Under the pieces are notes generated by a model. That model saw nothing but the letters and a program-made list of their open reading frames with translations, was not told the DNA's origin and searched no databases. This document shows, in pieces, positions 47,560 through 60,900 of a stretch of 64,000 bases of DNA. Source of the DNA: Theobroma cacao. Taxonomy: Eukaryota > Streptophyta > Magnoliopsida > Malvales > Malvaceae. Each line of letters opens with the position of its first letter. Position 1 is the first letter of the stretch. The position numbers were made by a program, and so were the translations under genes. The stretch spans positions 29,977,234-30,041,233 of the forward strand of contig NC_030858.1 of the NCBI RefSeq assembly GCF_000208745.1, given 5' to 3'.

Positions 47560-50500
47560 CATTGATCCCTAGTTCTGCCAATGAATTTTCTTTACCAAGT
47601 CATTACCTCCTTACCAAAACCATGCTATAATCGCGTCAATCTCGCTACAAATTGACTTTAGGAGTTTAAAGCAACTCATTACATAATTAGATACTGCTTA
47701 AGCCATTACCTTTATGAGAATTTTTCTATCTACATCGGATAAAAATGTATTTTTCCAATTTAAGTTCTTTTCGTTACTCTCTCTTTCACATACCTAAATA
47801 ATTGTTTCTTAGATCCCCCGATTATCAAAGGCATTCCAAGATATGATCCCCCTTAATGTTCATCCTCGATTTTCAATATTCTACACACCCCCTCTTTATC
47901 TTTAGTTGTAGTGTTTCGACTAAAAAGAATAGAAGATTTCTCACAGTTAATTTTTTGCCCCAACGCTTGTTCATACTACACCAATGTATCTTTCAAAGCT
48001 TGTGCCTCTAACATTTTCGCCTTTTCGAACAACATGCTATCATCTGTAAATAGTAAATGAGATGTATTTGGTGTTCCTCTACAAACTGATTTCTCGGTAA
48101 TTGTTTTGTGTTCCTTAGCCTTGTTCAGTAAACTAGACAAAGCCTCAAAAATAATTACAAATAAGTATGAGGAAAAAGGATCACCTTGACGAAGTCCTTT
48201 GGTGGGAATAATCTTCTTAGCAAGACTCCCATTTACTAGTACAGAATTCGTTACTGATATTGAACACCTTATCACCATATTCAAAAATCTATCACAAAAA
48301 CCCATTTTAACCATAATAGCCTACACAAACACCCATTCGACTCTATTATAGGCTTTACTCATGTTTAATTAATTATGAAATTACCACTAATTCCCTACTT
48401 TTTATTATACAAATAGTGAAGCACTTCTAGGGCGATGATGACATTGTCATATATCAGTCTGCTTGGAACAGAAGCACTTTGGTTTTTAGAAATAACATCA
48501 AGTAAAATAACTTTCAATCTATTTGTCAGTACTTTTGATGCAATCTTATAAAGAACATTACATAAACTTATAGGTCTGTATTGACTTATCAGTTCTGGCC
48601 TTTCAATCTTTAGAATAAGCACAATAAGAGTATTATTAATATCTAGGAAATCAACATTACCTTCCAAGTAATAAGTAAAAAAATGGTGAACACTCTTACC
48701 TAATTTATGCCAGTATTTCTAAACGAAAGCAGTAGGTAGCCCATCAGATCCCAAGGCTTTTGTAAGGTGTATTTGAAAGAGAGCCATCCTAACCTCATTA
48801 ATAGAAATTGCATCACATAGCCCATTATTCGTCTCGTCCGTAACTTGTGTTTGTATGCTTGAAAAAACCTCCCAAATCATTGTTGGCCTTGATGAGGTAA
48901 ATAACTGAAAGAAGAAATTGTTGACTTCATTCAACAAATCATCCTATGATTCTGTCCACTCTCCATTACTTTTTTTAAATGCCCAAATTGTATTTTTCCA
49001 CCTTTATTCCTTAGCTTGTCCATGAAAAAACTACCTTCAACCATTCTACTTTCAAACGTTGTTTTTACATCTACTTTTCTTTTTCCAACAGCTCCTGTAA
49101 GTCACTTTGGATATTTTTCACCATACAACAGTGAGTATCACATTCATGCACCATTTGCAGCTCATCCCTTTTTCTTATAATATTCGATTGAAGAATTATA
49201 AGTGGATTCGGTCTTGTAGCCTTAAGCTTGTCTCTAACCGAACCTAACTTGTTAATGAAGTTGATAGAACTGCCATTATGATCACCCGATCCTTATCAAT
49301 AATTTGTTCACATCCTTTGTCTTCAAGCCATGCCCATTCAAAATGAAATCTCCTCCTCCATTTAACACTTCAATAATGATATAATTCAAGATGTTGCAAG
49401 ATGTGATCTAAAACTCCCATTACCTCATTGAAAACTATTGCTCTTGGAAACATATCACGCCATTTAAACATACGCAATACCCTATCAAGCCTACATCTAT
49501 AAAAGCATCCTTGTCTTTGTAATTCCACCATGTATATTTAAGGCCTATAAACTCCAAATCTTTCAAACCACAATTAATACAAGTCTCACGAAAATCTCTC
49601 ATATGTGTTTCATTCCGCCCAATACTAGACTTGGCAATTCATGTTTTCATGTCTTAAATGTGTCAAATATGATTAGACACAAAACATATTAAGGTTAAAC
49701 ACAAACACGACACGAATACTATTCGTGTCTTGAATTTGAAACACGTACACGTATACGTTTAATAATCGTGTAACATGACACGACACGACATGACACGATT
49801 AACACATTTGTTAAACGTGTCAATATATGACACAGCACGATTAATAACATGTTTAACACAATTAAATAAAAATATTTATAATTAAATATAATTTTATTAG
49901 TTAAATTTAAAATCAATAATTATAAAAATAATTATAACAAAACAAAATAACAATAACATCAAATATAACAAAACAAAATTCAAAATTAGGGTTTGGGTAT
50001 GACATAATTACATTATTATCTTTATAAAATTTAAAAATCTTATTAAAATAATTGTTTAAAATTATTTAAGTAAGGCTAAAACAATCTTTGACTATTAATT
50101 TTTAACAAGTTGATAAACGTGTCATGTATACACGTTTAAATATGATAACATGATTAAACACGTTTATACGTTTAAATACAATAACACGATTAACATCATT
50201 AATTAAACGTATTTTAAATGTGTTACTCATGTCAGACATGATTAGACACGAAGTATGTTAAAGCTAAACTTAAACATATTTAACCCCGTGTCGTGTTAAC
50301 GTGTTGTGTTTAAAATTGTTAGGTCTACCCAATACCACCAACTTGCTCATCTGCATAAAAAACCTCATTAATATCTCTCATGCAAAGCCAAGGGAGTTGT
50401 GATTACGAACTCAAACGATTCCAACTCAACTTTTTGCCTTTAGCACACGAGCTGCCATAAAAACTAGCAATCTTCCATCTACAATTTCTAGTAGCAATCT

Positions 50501-50770
50501 CCGTATCAATATGGTTAATTGAATACGACTTAACAATCAATTCTATGTCCCTCAACAAAAGCAACGCCAAACCACCTGATTTACCCACAACATTTTTTGT
50601 CAGACAATAATCCATACCAAACAACAATTTCAACATTTCCATTTTACTCTTGTTCTTCTTAGTTTCCATTAAGAACACAATATCGAGATTATGACTTCTC
50701 AAATATTTGAGGAACAATTGAACTGTCCAAGGGTTCTTGAGCTCTCAGCAATTCCAACACAAGATTCTCA
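47560..50770 (-). pseudogene. LINE ORF2 remnant: endonuclease plus reverse transcriptase
   Basis: Start near 50770 with MRILCWNC, the typical ORF2 opening, then a stop. Endonuclease landmarks at 50403-50717: LDIVFLMETKK and VGKSGGLALL. Reverse transcriptase segments: KALGSDGLPTAF (about 48725), SQYRPISLCNVLYKIASKVL (about 48540-48600), GLRQGDPFSSYLF (about 48170-48210). The catalytic box reads FTDD (about 48035) instead of the usual F/YADD. C-terminal landmarks are GQKINCEKSSILFS (about 47950) and SYLGMPLIIGGSKK (about 47820). Many frame breaks, plus the MITE insertion at 49626-50327. Confidence 0.85.
49626..50327. mobile_element. hAT-type MITE, 702 bp, rich in CGTGTC motifs
   Basis: Perfect 8-bp target duplication CCCAATAC at 49618-49625 and 50328-50335. 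Terminal inverted repeats TAGACTTGGCAATT and TAGACCTAACAATT (11 of 14). The left half and the right end carry many copies of ACACGA/CGTGTC and AAACGTGTCA-like subrepeats; the centre is AT-rich. No coding capacity. It is inserted in the LINE ORF2, so it is younger than the LINE. Confidence 0.9.
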
Positions 50771-51095
50771 TTTATTCAGGCAGTGTCGATCGTTTAGACT
50801 ATTTTACACTACCGTTTCAAACAAACTAACATCTCTAGTCCTTATTTTCTTCAATACCTCCATCTTCTTGGATTTAGAATATGAATTTTTCCTTTTACAT
50901 TTACATGCCATGTTCTAGTTATTATAAGTCTTATCAAATGGGTCCCATATCTCCTTAACTTTATTAGTTGACACCATTACCTATTTTCACTCTTGATTGA
51001 TGGTTCTTATCAAGATCAATAAACACGGTTTCACAAGGTGCAATATGTCGAGAACTGCCACTACCAAGAAGCCATTCACTATTATTAATGTGACT

Positions 51096-52015
51096 TTATG
51101 AATCTGAGTGAACCATGAACAACACTTTTTCTGCTAATTCTGAGTTTTCATTAGACTGTGCAAGTTTATCTTCAATTATTCTATTCTTACAAACTTTATC
51201 AGTATGTCCTAGTTGACTGCATATTTTGCATTTTGCATTTAGCTTAAACCAGCAAAAGTCATCTGTATGATTTCTTTTCTTGCAATAGGAACACAACTTG
51301 AACTTACTTTTCTTGTTTGAATATTGACCAATCTGAGTAGTCTTCTTATCTTTGTCTCTATAATTCTTCTTGGTAAATGCCTCAGCTTTTGTAGCTTTAT
51401 CTCTGGCTAATATTCTCAGTTCAGCAGCTTGCAGAGCACTAACAATTTCTATAATTGAAATGTTTGGCAGATCCTTTGATTGTAACAGGGATGCTATTGT
51501 AGCTTCAAACTTCCTTGGTACGCTATTGAGAATCCTTTCAGCTACTCGAACTTCTTTAAACTCTTCACCAAACAATTTTATCTGGTTAGCAAGCTTAAGT
51601 AACCGATCAATATATCCTTTCACTGACTAACTCTCCTTCATTCGCTTCATATCAAAGTGCCTTCTCAACTTCTGTGCCTGCATGTGTCTTGTTCTAGATG
51701 TCTTAACATATTCTTCTTATAACTTAATCCAAGCTGCTTTAGCTGTTTCACACTCCATAATTTTGCTGAAAATGTCCTTTGATATAGCAGACTGAATGAA
51801 TGAAAGAGCCCTGAACTTCTTTGCAATCTCTTTTTCATATTGCTTGACTTGTGCAACAGAGCATTATCCCTTGGTACTTGCAGCTCAACATCTTGTTCAA
51901 CAGCATTCCATAGATTATAACCTTTCAAATAAGTCTTCATTCTCACAGCCCATACACCATAATTGAAGCCATCAAAGACCGATGGAGGTTGTTGAGTTAT
52001 ATTAAGTGTTGTCAT
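51096..52015 (-). pseudogene. Copia Gag (UBN2 family), frameshifted
   Basis: Two open pieces. 52015-51665 encodes the N-terminal part (FDGFNYGVWAVRMKTYL, LWNAVE). 51623-51096 encodes the C-terminal capsid part (YIDRLLKLANQIKLFGEEF, VPRKFEATIASL) and two zinc-knuckle-like motifs (CSYCKKRNHTDDFC and CKICSQLGHTDKVC). A frameshift near 51900 and a stop near 51630 break it. This Gag is unrelated to that of the tandem array. Confidence 0.85.
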
Positions 52016-52131
52016 TATAACAATGGACTAGTCTAGAAACAAGAGGTTAAAAGAAGACCACTAAGAACTCAAGAGTATTAAAAGAAGGTTGTCTAAAGTC
52101 CTACAAGAGTCAGGAATTGCTTTGATACGAT

Positions 52132-52345
52132 GTTGATGTCATGATATATTACTATAACTTAAAACAGAGAGAAGCTTGAAGAGAACTAGTGAACTGATAA
52201 GCAAAACATGGTATTTATATCAGTACATGATGATCACACAATGATCATATATATTACAAGATGTTAAAGTGTATAACACCTGTAACAACTGCTTAACAGG
52301 TGTTCAACTAAGATGAAAACAACGCAACATTATACTATCCTAACA
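52132..52345 (-). repeat. Short copia LTR (214 bp)
   Basis: TGTTGATG...CCTAACA with TGTT/AACA ends, lying next to the primer-binding-site remnant and gag. No partner LTR was found in the window. Confidence 0.65.
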
Positions 52346-53112
52346 TCAGAGGTATTGACAACAAGTAAGCATACAAGGCACTGATTATGTTATCAAAATG
52401 CTTGCACGTCTCAAGTTTTTTATGTGAACTTGAGACCACAACTATTATCATTTTTATTTTTCCCATCGTTAACCGTACGAGTTTTACCTGTATCTTTCCA
52501 CTGCATACTCCCTTAAACACAATCTCTATTGCTTTTTTGCTCATCAGCGTAACTAAGAAATTCCCATACTGCTTTGCAACTTCTTCCCCATTTTCAGCTT
52601 TGCAGGGATTCATGCATTCAGTTTCATTATGGCTCATAACTCCACATCTATAGCAAAATCTAGGAAGTCTTTCATATTAAAAGGTAATCCATTTAACTTC
52701 GTTTTCATCCAATGAAAGAAACATTCCTCTCCGCAGGGGTTAATTTAAGTCTAGTAGTACCCAAATTCTCATGAAACTATCTCTTAGATCACCATTTTCA
52801 CCATCAACCTTATAACCCAATTGTGGTAGCCATTTCTTTATCCATGAACCTTAGTGGTAGTCTCGTCACATGAAGCCAAATCTCCTCTTTTCCGAAATCA
52901 ACCTCTTCAAGCTCCATAAACTCCGCATCAAACTCTTTCAAAACCATAAGATTTTTGTCAAACGACCACATCCTTCAATCTCTTACTTTTTCATAATCTC
53001 CCTTATCATCAAAATTAAACAAAAAATTATTGTCTCTAATCTCCCTTTCGTCTTCCATAACCCTTTTAGGGTTTTGATCATTACATTCTTATTTATTTTT
53101 CGTCTTTTCCAT
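52346..53112 (-). pseudogene. LINE ORF1 remnant (DUF4283 plus zinc knuckle)
   Basis: From right to left: an ATG at 53112 followed by an early stop; a DUF4283-like stretch at about 52980-52760 (SFDKNLMVLKEF, FGKEEIWLHVTRLPLRFM); a CCHC-type segment (CGVMSHNETEC) at about 52650-52605, followed by QYGNFLV. This order is usual for ORF1 of plant L1-type LINEs. The frame is broken in several places. Confidence 0.75.
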
Positions 53113-54147
53113 ACCGAACCAAGCAGGTAATGGCACTTACATTTTATCAATGGATTAGAACTTGATTCTCTATTAATACGAAATTAACATGCTTCATCCT
53201 TAGATAACTTAAAATTTTTCCACTTTTTGTTGATATCTTCCATCTTGTTATGTCAGCCTTTAGTAAACTAATCTCTAACCCTAATCCACACCAGCCAAAA
53301 CCCAAAAATCAAATTTAATAGCCACCCTTATTTTACCCTAAAACAAGACGTAGGCTCTTATAAACCTTAGGTTTAGAAAGACATTAATCTTTAAGTCTAA
53401 GTCAATTTTCTATTCATGTTATATTAATAAAGAATATGATCTTTCATACCATACACATATATTTGACTTTATCAAAACGCAAAACAACAATGTTAAGTAA
53501 ATTTCACTCTCAAATTCCACATCAACAATTCAAAAATGAAACTAAAAACATTTTTAAAAAAGTATAAATATTTAATTTAATGAGAAATGTAAGCATCTCA
53601 AAGAGTCGGACTCAAATTTGAGATGGTGCCACAATTAGTGCGGCTAAAAAGTCATGTGCCACGATAAAGTCAAGACTAGCAAAAAGTAGTTTTGTTTTTT
53701 TAATTAAAGTAAGGTCAATAAAGTAAGTGGGGGGTATGTGATGTCTCTTTCCCATTCAATTTCTTTCTACTACGTTGATCCTCTACAAGGCCATTTTCTT
53801 TTGGGCTCTTTTCTTTACAATTTAATTTCCTGTCAAACTCCATATCTCCACCCACAATACAAAACCCTCCTCAATAAAAACATTAAAAAGTAATAATTTT
53901 AATTTTTTTTAATTTTGCAAGACAAAAAATTAAGAGTCGAATTTAAGTTTTTAAACAGAAATATATATACATTGATTATTGAGTCAAAATTCAAATAAAT
54001 TTTTATTATTTTGTTACATTCAATCAAACTTTTGTATTTTTATTTGGATTAAATTGGCTCTTTTAACTAATTATTTGATTGATTGTCGTTAATCAAAAAC
54101 GTTACTTATCACTTATTATTTTTATACCACATGGTACTAACATATTA
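53113..54147. other. Intergenic DNA
   Basis: No gene recognised. The first 200 bp may be LINE 5' UTR (AACCCTAATCC). The rest is AT-rich. Confidence 0.4.
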
Positions 54148-54300
54148 TAATAAATGATGATGGACAAGATAACATGACTACATGATATTTTTCACCCTTC
54201 ATGTTAGCATCACATGATGTCATAATAAACGATGATGGACAAGATAACATGATCACGCGATATTTTTCATCTTCCATGTTAGCATCAAATGAGTATAAAA
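54148..54300. repeat. 75-bp tandem duplication
   Basis: Units at about 54148-54222 and 54223-54300. They share GATGATGGACAAGATAACATGA, a GATATTTTTCA block and ATGTTAGCATCA. A short open frame passes through, but its peptide repeats only because the DNA does. Confidence 0.75.
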
Positions 54301-54461
54301 TGACAAATGATGTTTTAACCAATAATAATAAATCACATGTTAATTATATAGTTATATTTGACTCAAAATAAAAATATAACAATTTAATTAAATATAAATA
54401 AAAAATTATTAAAACTTTTTTAATAATTCAAAAATCTTTTAAAAACAATATCTGTCAAAGA

Positions 54462-54850
54462 TAGACTTGACAATCGTGTTTTCGTGTCGTAAACGTGTCA
54501 GACACGATTAGACACGAAACACGTTAAGGTTAAATATGAACACGACAGGTTTAATATTCATATCTTAAATTTAAAATATGTACACATATACAGTTAATAA
54601 ATATGTAACACGACACGACACGATTAACACGTTTATTAAACGTGTTAATATACGACACGACACGATTAGCACGTTTACTAACATGTCAATATACGACACG
54701 ACATGATTAATAACACATTTAACAAGATTAACACGTTTAACATGATTAAATAAAATATTTACAATTAAATATAGTTTTATTATTTAAATTTAAATCTATA
54801 ATTATAAAAATAATTATAACCAAACGAAAATAATAATAATATCAAATATA
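54462..54850. mobile_element. Second copy of the CGTGTC-rich hAT MITE, 3' truncated
   Basis: Starts TAGACTTGACAATCGTG and follows the 49626 copy in order: the GTGTCGTAAACGTGTCAG region, the ACACGACACGACACGATTAACACG subrepeats, then the AATTATAAAAATAATTATAAC centre. The match stops near 54850 and no right inverted repeat follows, so its target duplication cannot be tested. Its CGTGTC repeats are better preserved than in the first copy. Confidence 0.8.
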
Positions 54851-55275
54851 ATAAAATTTATATAAATATAAATGTTATATTGATAGTTTATTTGTCTTAG
54901 ATATCCTATTTAATTTTTTAAGGTAAATTTATTACATTTTTAATTTTATTTCTTCTTTGTCGACTTAATTGATTTTAATTTAACCTTAGTTATTTTTTTA
55001 AAATTTATATCACATCCTTTAATTTATTAGGACCCAATTGGTTTTCATGTTGGTCTACTTATGCTTATTTCTGTGACACATCACCGAAAAAAAAAATTCA
55101 AATTTGGTTTTTAGTATCCAATTGAGTTTTCAACCCATAAAAAATACCTTTTTAAAGGGGCATTTTTAAAAATAGCCCTTAAAGATAAGATGTTTTCAAA
55201 AATAACCCTTTATAATTTTAACTATTTTTAATCAAGTTGGATAAAATTACCCATAATGAAATTACACGTTATAAT
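54851..55275. other. Intergenic DNA before the gap
   Basis: AT-rich, T-rich runs. Two similar AAAAATA(G/A)CCCTT(A/T) blocks at about 55170 and 55198. No gene seen. Confidence 0.4.
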
Positions 55276-55796
55276 NNNNNNNNNNNNNNNNNNNNNNNNN
55301 NNNNNNNNNNNNNNNNNNNNNNNNNNNNNNNNNNNNNNNNNNNNNNNNNNNNNNNNNNNNNNNNNNNNNNNNNNNNNNNNNNNNNNNNNNNNNNNNNNNN
55401 NNNNNNNNNNNNNNNNNNNNNNNNNNNNNNNNNNNNNNNNNNNNNNNNNNNNNNNNNNNNNNNNNNNNNNNNNNNNNNNNNNNNNNNNNNNNNNNNNNNN
55501 NNNNNNNNNNNNNNNNNNNNNNNNNNNNNNNNNNNNNNNNNNNNNNNNNNNNNNNNNNNNNNNNNNNNNNNNNNNNNNNNNNNNNNNNNNNNNNNNNNNN
55601 NNNNNNNNNNNNNNNNNNNNNNNNNNNNNNNNNNNNNNNNNNNNNNNNNNNNNNNNNNNNNNNNNNNNNNNNNNNNNNNNNNNNNNNNNNNNNNNNNNNN
55701 NNNNNNNNNNNNNNNNNNNNNNNNNNNNNNNNNNNNNNNNNNNNNNNNNNNNNNNNNNNNNNNNNNNNNNNNNNNNNNNNNNNNNNNNNNNNNNNN
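55276..55796. other. Assembly gap (521 N)
   Basis: Run of undetermined bases ending in a TA microsatellite. Any open frame across it is meaningless. Confidence 0.99.

Positions 55797-55831
<35 letters not shown>
55797..55831. repeat. (TA)n microsatellite at the gap edge
   Basis: TA run directly after the gap. It probably caused the assembly break. Confidence 0.95.
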
Positions 55832-55834
<3 letters not shown>

Positions 55835-57857
55835 CTTATCTTATAAAATTACCATGCCAAAAATCTGGATTAACTTATCAAACCACTTTTCATAAACCAG
55901 AATTCTCTTAAAATGAACCAGTCTAAATCAGGATTTGAATCCAATATTTCTTAGCTAGAGTTTCAAATTCTGACGTGTAAGATATATTTTCAACATAATA
56001 AGTTTGAACTTAGAAAAGGAAAGAAATGAAGCAGAAAGCAAGGTCATCGTATTCAACCAAAACACCTTTTGCAAAATATTCTACCCCATCCTTGAAGACA
56101 AAAACATTTGGTGAGGCCAAACACATGTTTTGCTAAAGCAAAATGCCATCAGATGAGTGCTGGAGCATACAGAGTTGAAGTTGGAAATTGATCTTCTTTT
56201 TGTTATTGTATCGTTTTTCTATGTTTTAGTTTATTTTTTAATTGAAAAAAATGAATTCGAACTCTACTTTGTATCTAAGAGATCATCCACTAAATAATAA
56301 AATAAATGTACTTATTTGTTGTTTGCTTCTTTATTAAAAGCATAAAAATCCGTCTGCTTAGTTCATTAATTCGTCATTTTCACTATTGTATATCTACAAA
56401 AGTCAATCCCCACAAGATTCATGCAGCATCCCAAAAAATGTTTTTGTCACCATTTGTTTAATCATCAACAACACCTCCTTGTGTACAAGGAAAAGATTAG
56501 CATCTTCATTTTTTTTTTCATATAATTTCCAGTGTCTACTCAAACTAAGTTTCCAATAATGAATGTCCTCCACTTTAGTATTCTCCTAATGTATCAGATA
56601 CTACAATGGAGGGGGAAAAATGAAATAAAAGTCAAATAACCCATTTTCAGTCTTAAGAAGGTTCTTTTCAGCCTCTTTCTAGTGGCCGACCCAAGATTCC
56701 AACGCTCAAGGATGGCACATGTTTTGCAGTAAATCCAAGGCCATAATAACTCCTCTAGACCCCACTTTTTGGCACCCTCTCCAATTGTGGCCATTGATGA
56801 ATGAATGATTTTAGATTCCTCCAATTGAATCAAGTTGAAAATTTTGGGTATTCACTACATGGTATGTGCCACAAGGGCTCACATCTACCAAAAGGTCATT
56901 GATCATATGTGGACCATGTATGGATGATGACAGATCTCAGACCCATCACCATGTCTTTCTGAGATGAACTCTTTTAAAAGGATTGCCTCTAAGGAAATAT
57001 GACGTTAGGAAAAAAAAAAAAAAAACCCCCTTAATCAGCCCAACTTGTAATGTGTCTCTTTCATTTACAAATAACCATAGAAAACTAGTAACATCATTAC
57101 CTCAGCTGACACATAGTCAAATGCATCCTATAAATTTGTAAATGAAAAGATACAAGTATTCTACTGAAAAACATTCACGATTATATGCTTGGAATCAAGT
57201 AACCAATGACCCTTACCGGCCAATGGACCCCACGAGTATTGATCTGAGAGGCTGTTAGTTGTAAAGTCATTTGATCATTTGAGCAGGATGGACTCACCTG
57301 AATGCAACATGTACAGTGAATCTATTCCTTGGTATAGAGTTAGTACAGGAAGTTTCAAGAAATGGATCTGCTTTATAAAAGCAGGCAAGGATGTTCCACC
57401 ACCATCATGTTTACCATACTGGTTAAACTTTAAACACAGCAATTAATTAATACAAGACTGACACAAAGTCGTTATAATTAGGTAAGAAAAAGGATCACTA
57501 GCTGCAAACAACACATGCAGAGTAAAAAAGAAGTTAAACAAAACCTACAGATAAACTTGGCTTTGCTGTTGTTTACCACAAGAGAGTTGACAAATAAAGA
57601 TGCCCAGCAATACGGGTGGTTACAATCTAGGAAATCTGTATATGTAATTATTTCTCTGCTCTTTCATGGACCCCCACCACCTTCCTTCCTGGCTCTCATG
57701 GCAATAGAGAGGCCATGAAAGGAGCAGTTGTCCTTCCAAATTTGATGGTTTGTCCTTTTTAAGTACTTGACAATCGCCTTTTCGACTATGGTCCATATGG
57801 GGCACCACAAACTGTATAGAACCAACCTAACTTACCCATGACACAATCAGCATATCT
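55832..57857. other. Intergenic/upstream region of the propeller gene
   Basis: No gene recognised with confidence. An open frame on the - strand at 56594-56833 has no family resemblance. The last few hundred bases probably hold the promoter and 5' UTR of the downstream gene; I see no certain TATA box. Confidence 0.4.
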
Positions 57858-57920
57858 TTGTTTGAAGGAGTTCTGTTGTCTCCGGCTTCCTCTTCCCTTG
57901 TTTCAGGTTCTTCAGCTACC

Positions 57921-60900
57921 ATGTCTATATTCCATTTAATAATTTTCATTTGGGTCCGTCTGTCGATAAGCGACCTTGTCCTTCTTACTTCTGCCTCATG
58001 TTGCCCACACTTTGTTCAACAAACAAGTCGACAGTTCGAGCAGAAAACAGATCGGTTCTGGGAGTTTCGAGAGCAATCTAACAGCTGGGTTGAAGTGAAA
58101 CCTCCTGTTGATCTTGTATCTTGTGTTAATGATAACTGTACTAAAGTGGGCTTGATTGATCAAACAACAAAAGCCAAAGAAGAGGACTTACAAAAAGAAA
58201 AAGATCCTTCTAAACAAAAGAAGCATTTAAAAACGAAGGAGGGTGATATAGGAGAAATAGAGGAGAACTGTTGGACAGTTTTGCCTCAAAGAAAAAGAAT
58301 TTCTTTGACTAAAATGTCAGAAACATCCATTTGGGTCACAGGTGAAAGTGGGTCTATCTATGAGAGGTTCTGGAATGGAGTTCAGTGGGTGATAGCACCA
58401 CATGACTTGCAGATGTCAGCAGGTCGTGCAATCTCTGTTTTGATAGTTAACCAGACAATTCTTGCTATCTCAGAAGAAGGAAATCTATATCAGGTACCAA
58501 TAAGCACCAGTTGCTTCAAATTTACATTTGATGAAACATTATGAACTATGCAGGATCATATAGTCAAACTTCATCACAACATATTACAATATTTCTATGC
58601 AAGTATAGAAACAACACTAGAATCAAACATCCTACTCAATTTTTTCTCCCCTTCCCTTCAATTTTGTTTTATTAGTTGCCTACTTATCCTAAAGTCTGGT
58701 GGGAGAAAGATTGCAATTTGGATGAGATGAATTTCTTCTCATGGTAAGTGAACAAAATGATTTCAACTAAACAATATTTAAATTATTTTTCCCCTTGTAT
58801 AAGTGCCTCTTATTAGAAAGTTTCTTCAATTTTCTGATGAGTACTTTAAGGCTAGTTATACAGGCACAAGATTAGAGTAAGGAGTCATGTTAGATGAGAG
58901 TTGCACCATAGAGCAGAAATAAAGCACGCACATACAACCACTGTGATCATCATGCATAAAAAGAACACCATGTAGTCTAATGTCAATTCTCCTGAAACCA
59001 AGGCCTGTAGGAAATGAATCCAGCAGTGTTTTGCAAATACATATAATATGAATGGAGGATCTCAGGCACCAGTGCTATCAGAATAGACTCCAATCTACCT
59101 AACAGGAAATAAAGCCAACACCTAGGCAAAGCACTTACTTTTACAGGGTGATTGGACAGACACAGGGGGAGTAGAAGAGAGTAGAGTGAAAAGGAGCAAA
59201 AGGTTTACTCTAAACCGTTTGAAGGTGAACCAATGTACTAAACCCTGAAAAACTCACTTCTTAAAATCTCTCAAATCAAATGATTTTAGAGTAAAATAGT
59301 CCACTTTGATGATCTCAGCTTGTTATCCCCTTTTTAGCCTACAAATTTTATTTCAACAATGATTCTAATTCGGGTTACTGTTGTAACTGAGCATAATCTT
59401 GCTAGTTATGACTCTCATTCCAAATAAGGCAGAAGTGCTATCATAGTCTACTTCAAAATTTAAACTAAAACCCCATTTTCAACATTTTGAATCCATACCC
59501 ACAATGAGATAGCATACAGCAGCATCCAAAAGGGACTTACTTAGATTGTGACCACAAGGGTTCCTTTGCTGCTATTATTGGCTGATTTATCCTCTTTCTT
59601 TTTTTCAGATGCAACTCGGTGACAGCTCACAGCCAATTTGGGTGGAGTTCAAACCTGCATTCAATCAAAGTACAAATAAAGAAGCAGAACAGAGTTCAGT
59701 AGTTCAAATAAAGTCTGGTACTGTTACAAATGATGGGCTGTAAGTACATTAATTCAATTTCGAGGTTTTTTTGCTTCAGGGAATAATACATAATGGAGGA
59801 TCGTTGTGTCTCTACCAATAATTCCTTTATTTTTCTGAACTCAATGCAGGAGAGTTTATTTCTGCACCAAGAATGGCTTGTTGCTGGAACTGAGTGAGGT
59901 TGAGCCTCTAAGGTAGAACTTTTTTCTTTCAAAATCTAAATGCAAGTAGAGCCCTTCATTTGTTACTGCCATTGATGCCTCAAGTTTCATACTCATATGC
60001 CAGTCTCTATAGATGAGATGTTGATTTCAATAGGAGACTCTAATATTCAATTGGGAATATGTGCTGTAAACATAGAACAGGTGGGAGAATCATGGCCGAC
60101 CACCAGGAGCAGATGTTGCAGCAATAGCTGATGCGGCGACTGTTAGAACAGAAGTAGTATATACAATAAGGTGCTCTCTCTCTCTCTCCATAAGTACAAT
60201 AAGGTGTTCTTTTTTGACCAATACACAACTCAGAGTTAGCTAGCTGAAAAGTATTATCAAATGAAGAAATCAATGCACAACAAAAATAAAGTAGTCACCG
60301 AAACAAGCTCCTAACATCTGACGGAAAGAGTTATGTGTGAGTGTCGTGATGTTTATGTATGCTGTCATCAGAGTATAAGTTATAATCTGCCCTTCATTTT
60401 AAAATTACCAAAGTGAGCTAAACATGAAATGGTGCAACAGCTCTACAGGTGATCTCTATGAATATGATAAGAGCTCGAGGCCATCATGGAAGAAACATCT
60501 ACACAGTGAAGAAACAGCAGAGGATGGTTCTCTGATACCATTAAAGGGGTGTACCATACATGGCTTTAGTGGAGATCACTCTGTGTCCTTGTTTCTGCTA
60601 ACACAGGTACTCTGCATAAACAATTTACGCTCTCACATATCACCAATACTTACAGACTAATTACACATTAGAGCACCCCAAAAATGTGTACTTGTCCTAT
60701 TATCCTACACTTGATGTCATGTCTTACAAAATTCCTTAAATATACAGGGGGGTATGTTGGTAGAGAGACGACTGCATCAAAGGAAATGGAAATGGATAAG
60801 CCACGGAAGTCCAGAAGCCCATCACCTCACATCTATTACTCCCCCACTGGAAGATGAGCCAAAAGAAAGGTTCTTGCCATTGTTTCTCACTACATCCACT

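Larger units (their letters stand above)
50990..52345 (-). mobile_element. Copia fragment: gag plus one LTR, inserted in the LINE
   Basis: The right end is an LTR at 52132-52345. Next to it is a decayed primer-binding site (- strand TCGTATCAAAGC at about 52119-52130), then a leader and gag. Pol and the second LTR are missing; the left limit is approximate, set by where LINE sequence resumes. LINE ORF1 sequence begins immediately right of 52345. Confidence 0.7.
47540..53112 (-). mobile_element. Decayed LINE (non-LTR retrotransposon) with two insertions
   Basis: Read on the - strand: an ORF1 remnant (53112-52346), an ORF2 endonuclease (50770-50336 and part of 49625 onward), reverse transcriptase (about 48940-47976) and its C-terminal part (to about 47560). 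It is interrupted by a copia gag/LTR fragment (about 50990-52345) and by a hAT MITE (49626-50327). Frameshifts and stops in every domain show it is dead. No poly(A) tail was identified at the left end. Confidence 0.85.

Noticed and set aside
54137..54322. Repeat peptide encoded on the - strand
   Set aside because: The repeated peptide is only the translation of the 75-bp DNA duplication.
55237..55911. Open frames spanning the N run
   Set aside because: They consist of undetermined bases and a TA repeat.
56594..56833. 79-codon - strand open frame as an exon
   Set aside because: No homology pattern or flanking splice logic that I can support.
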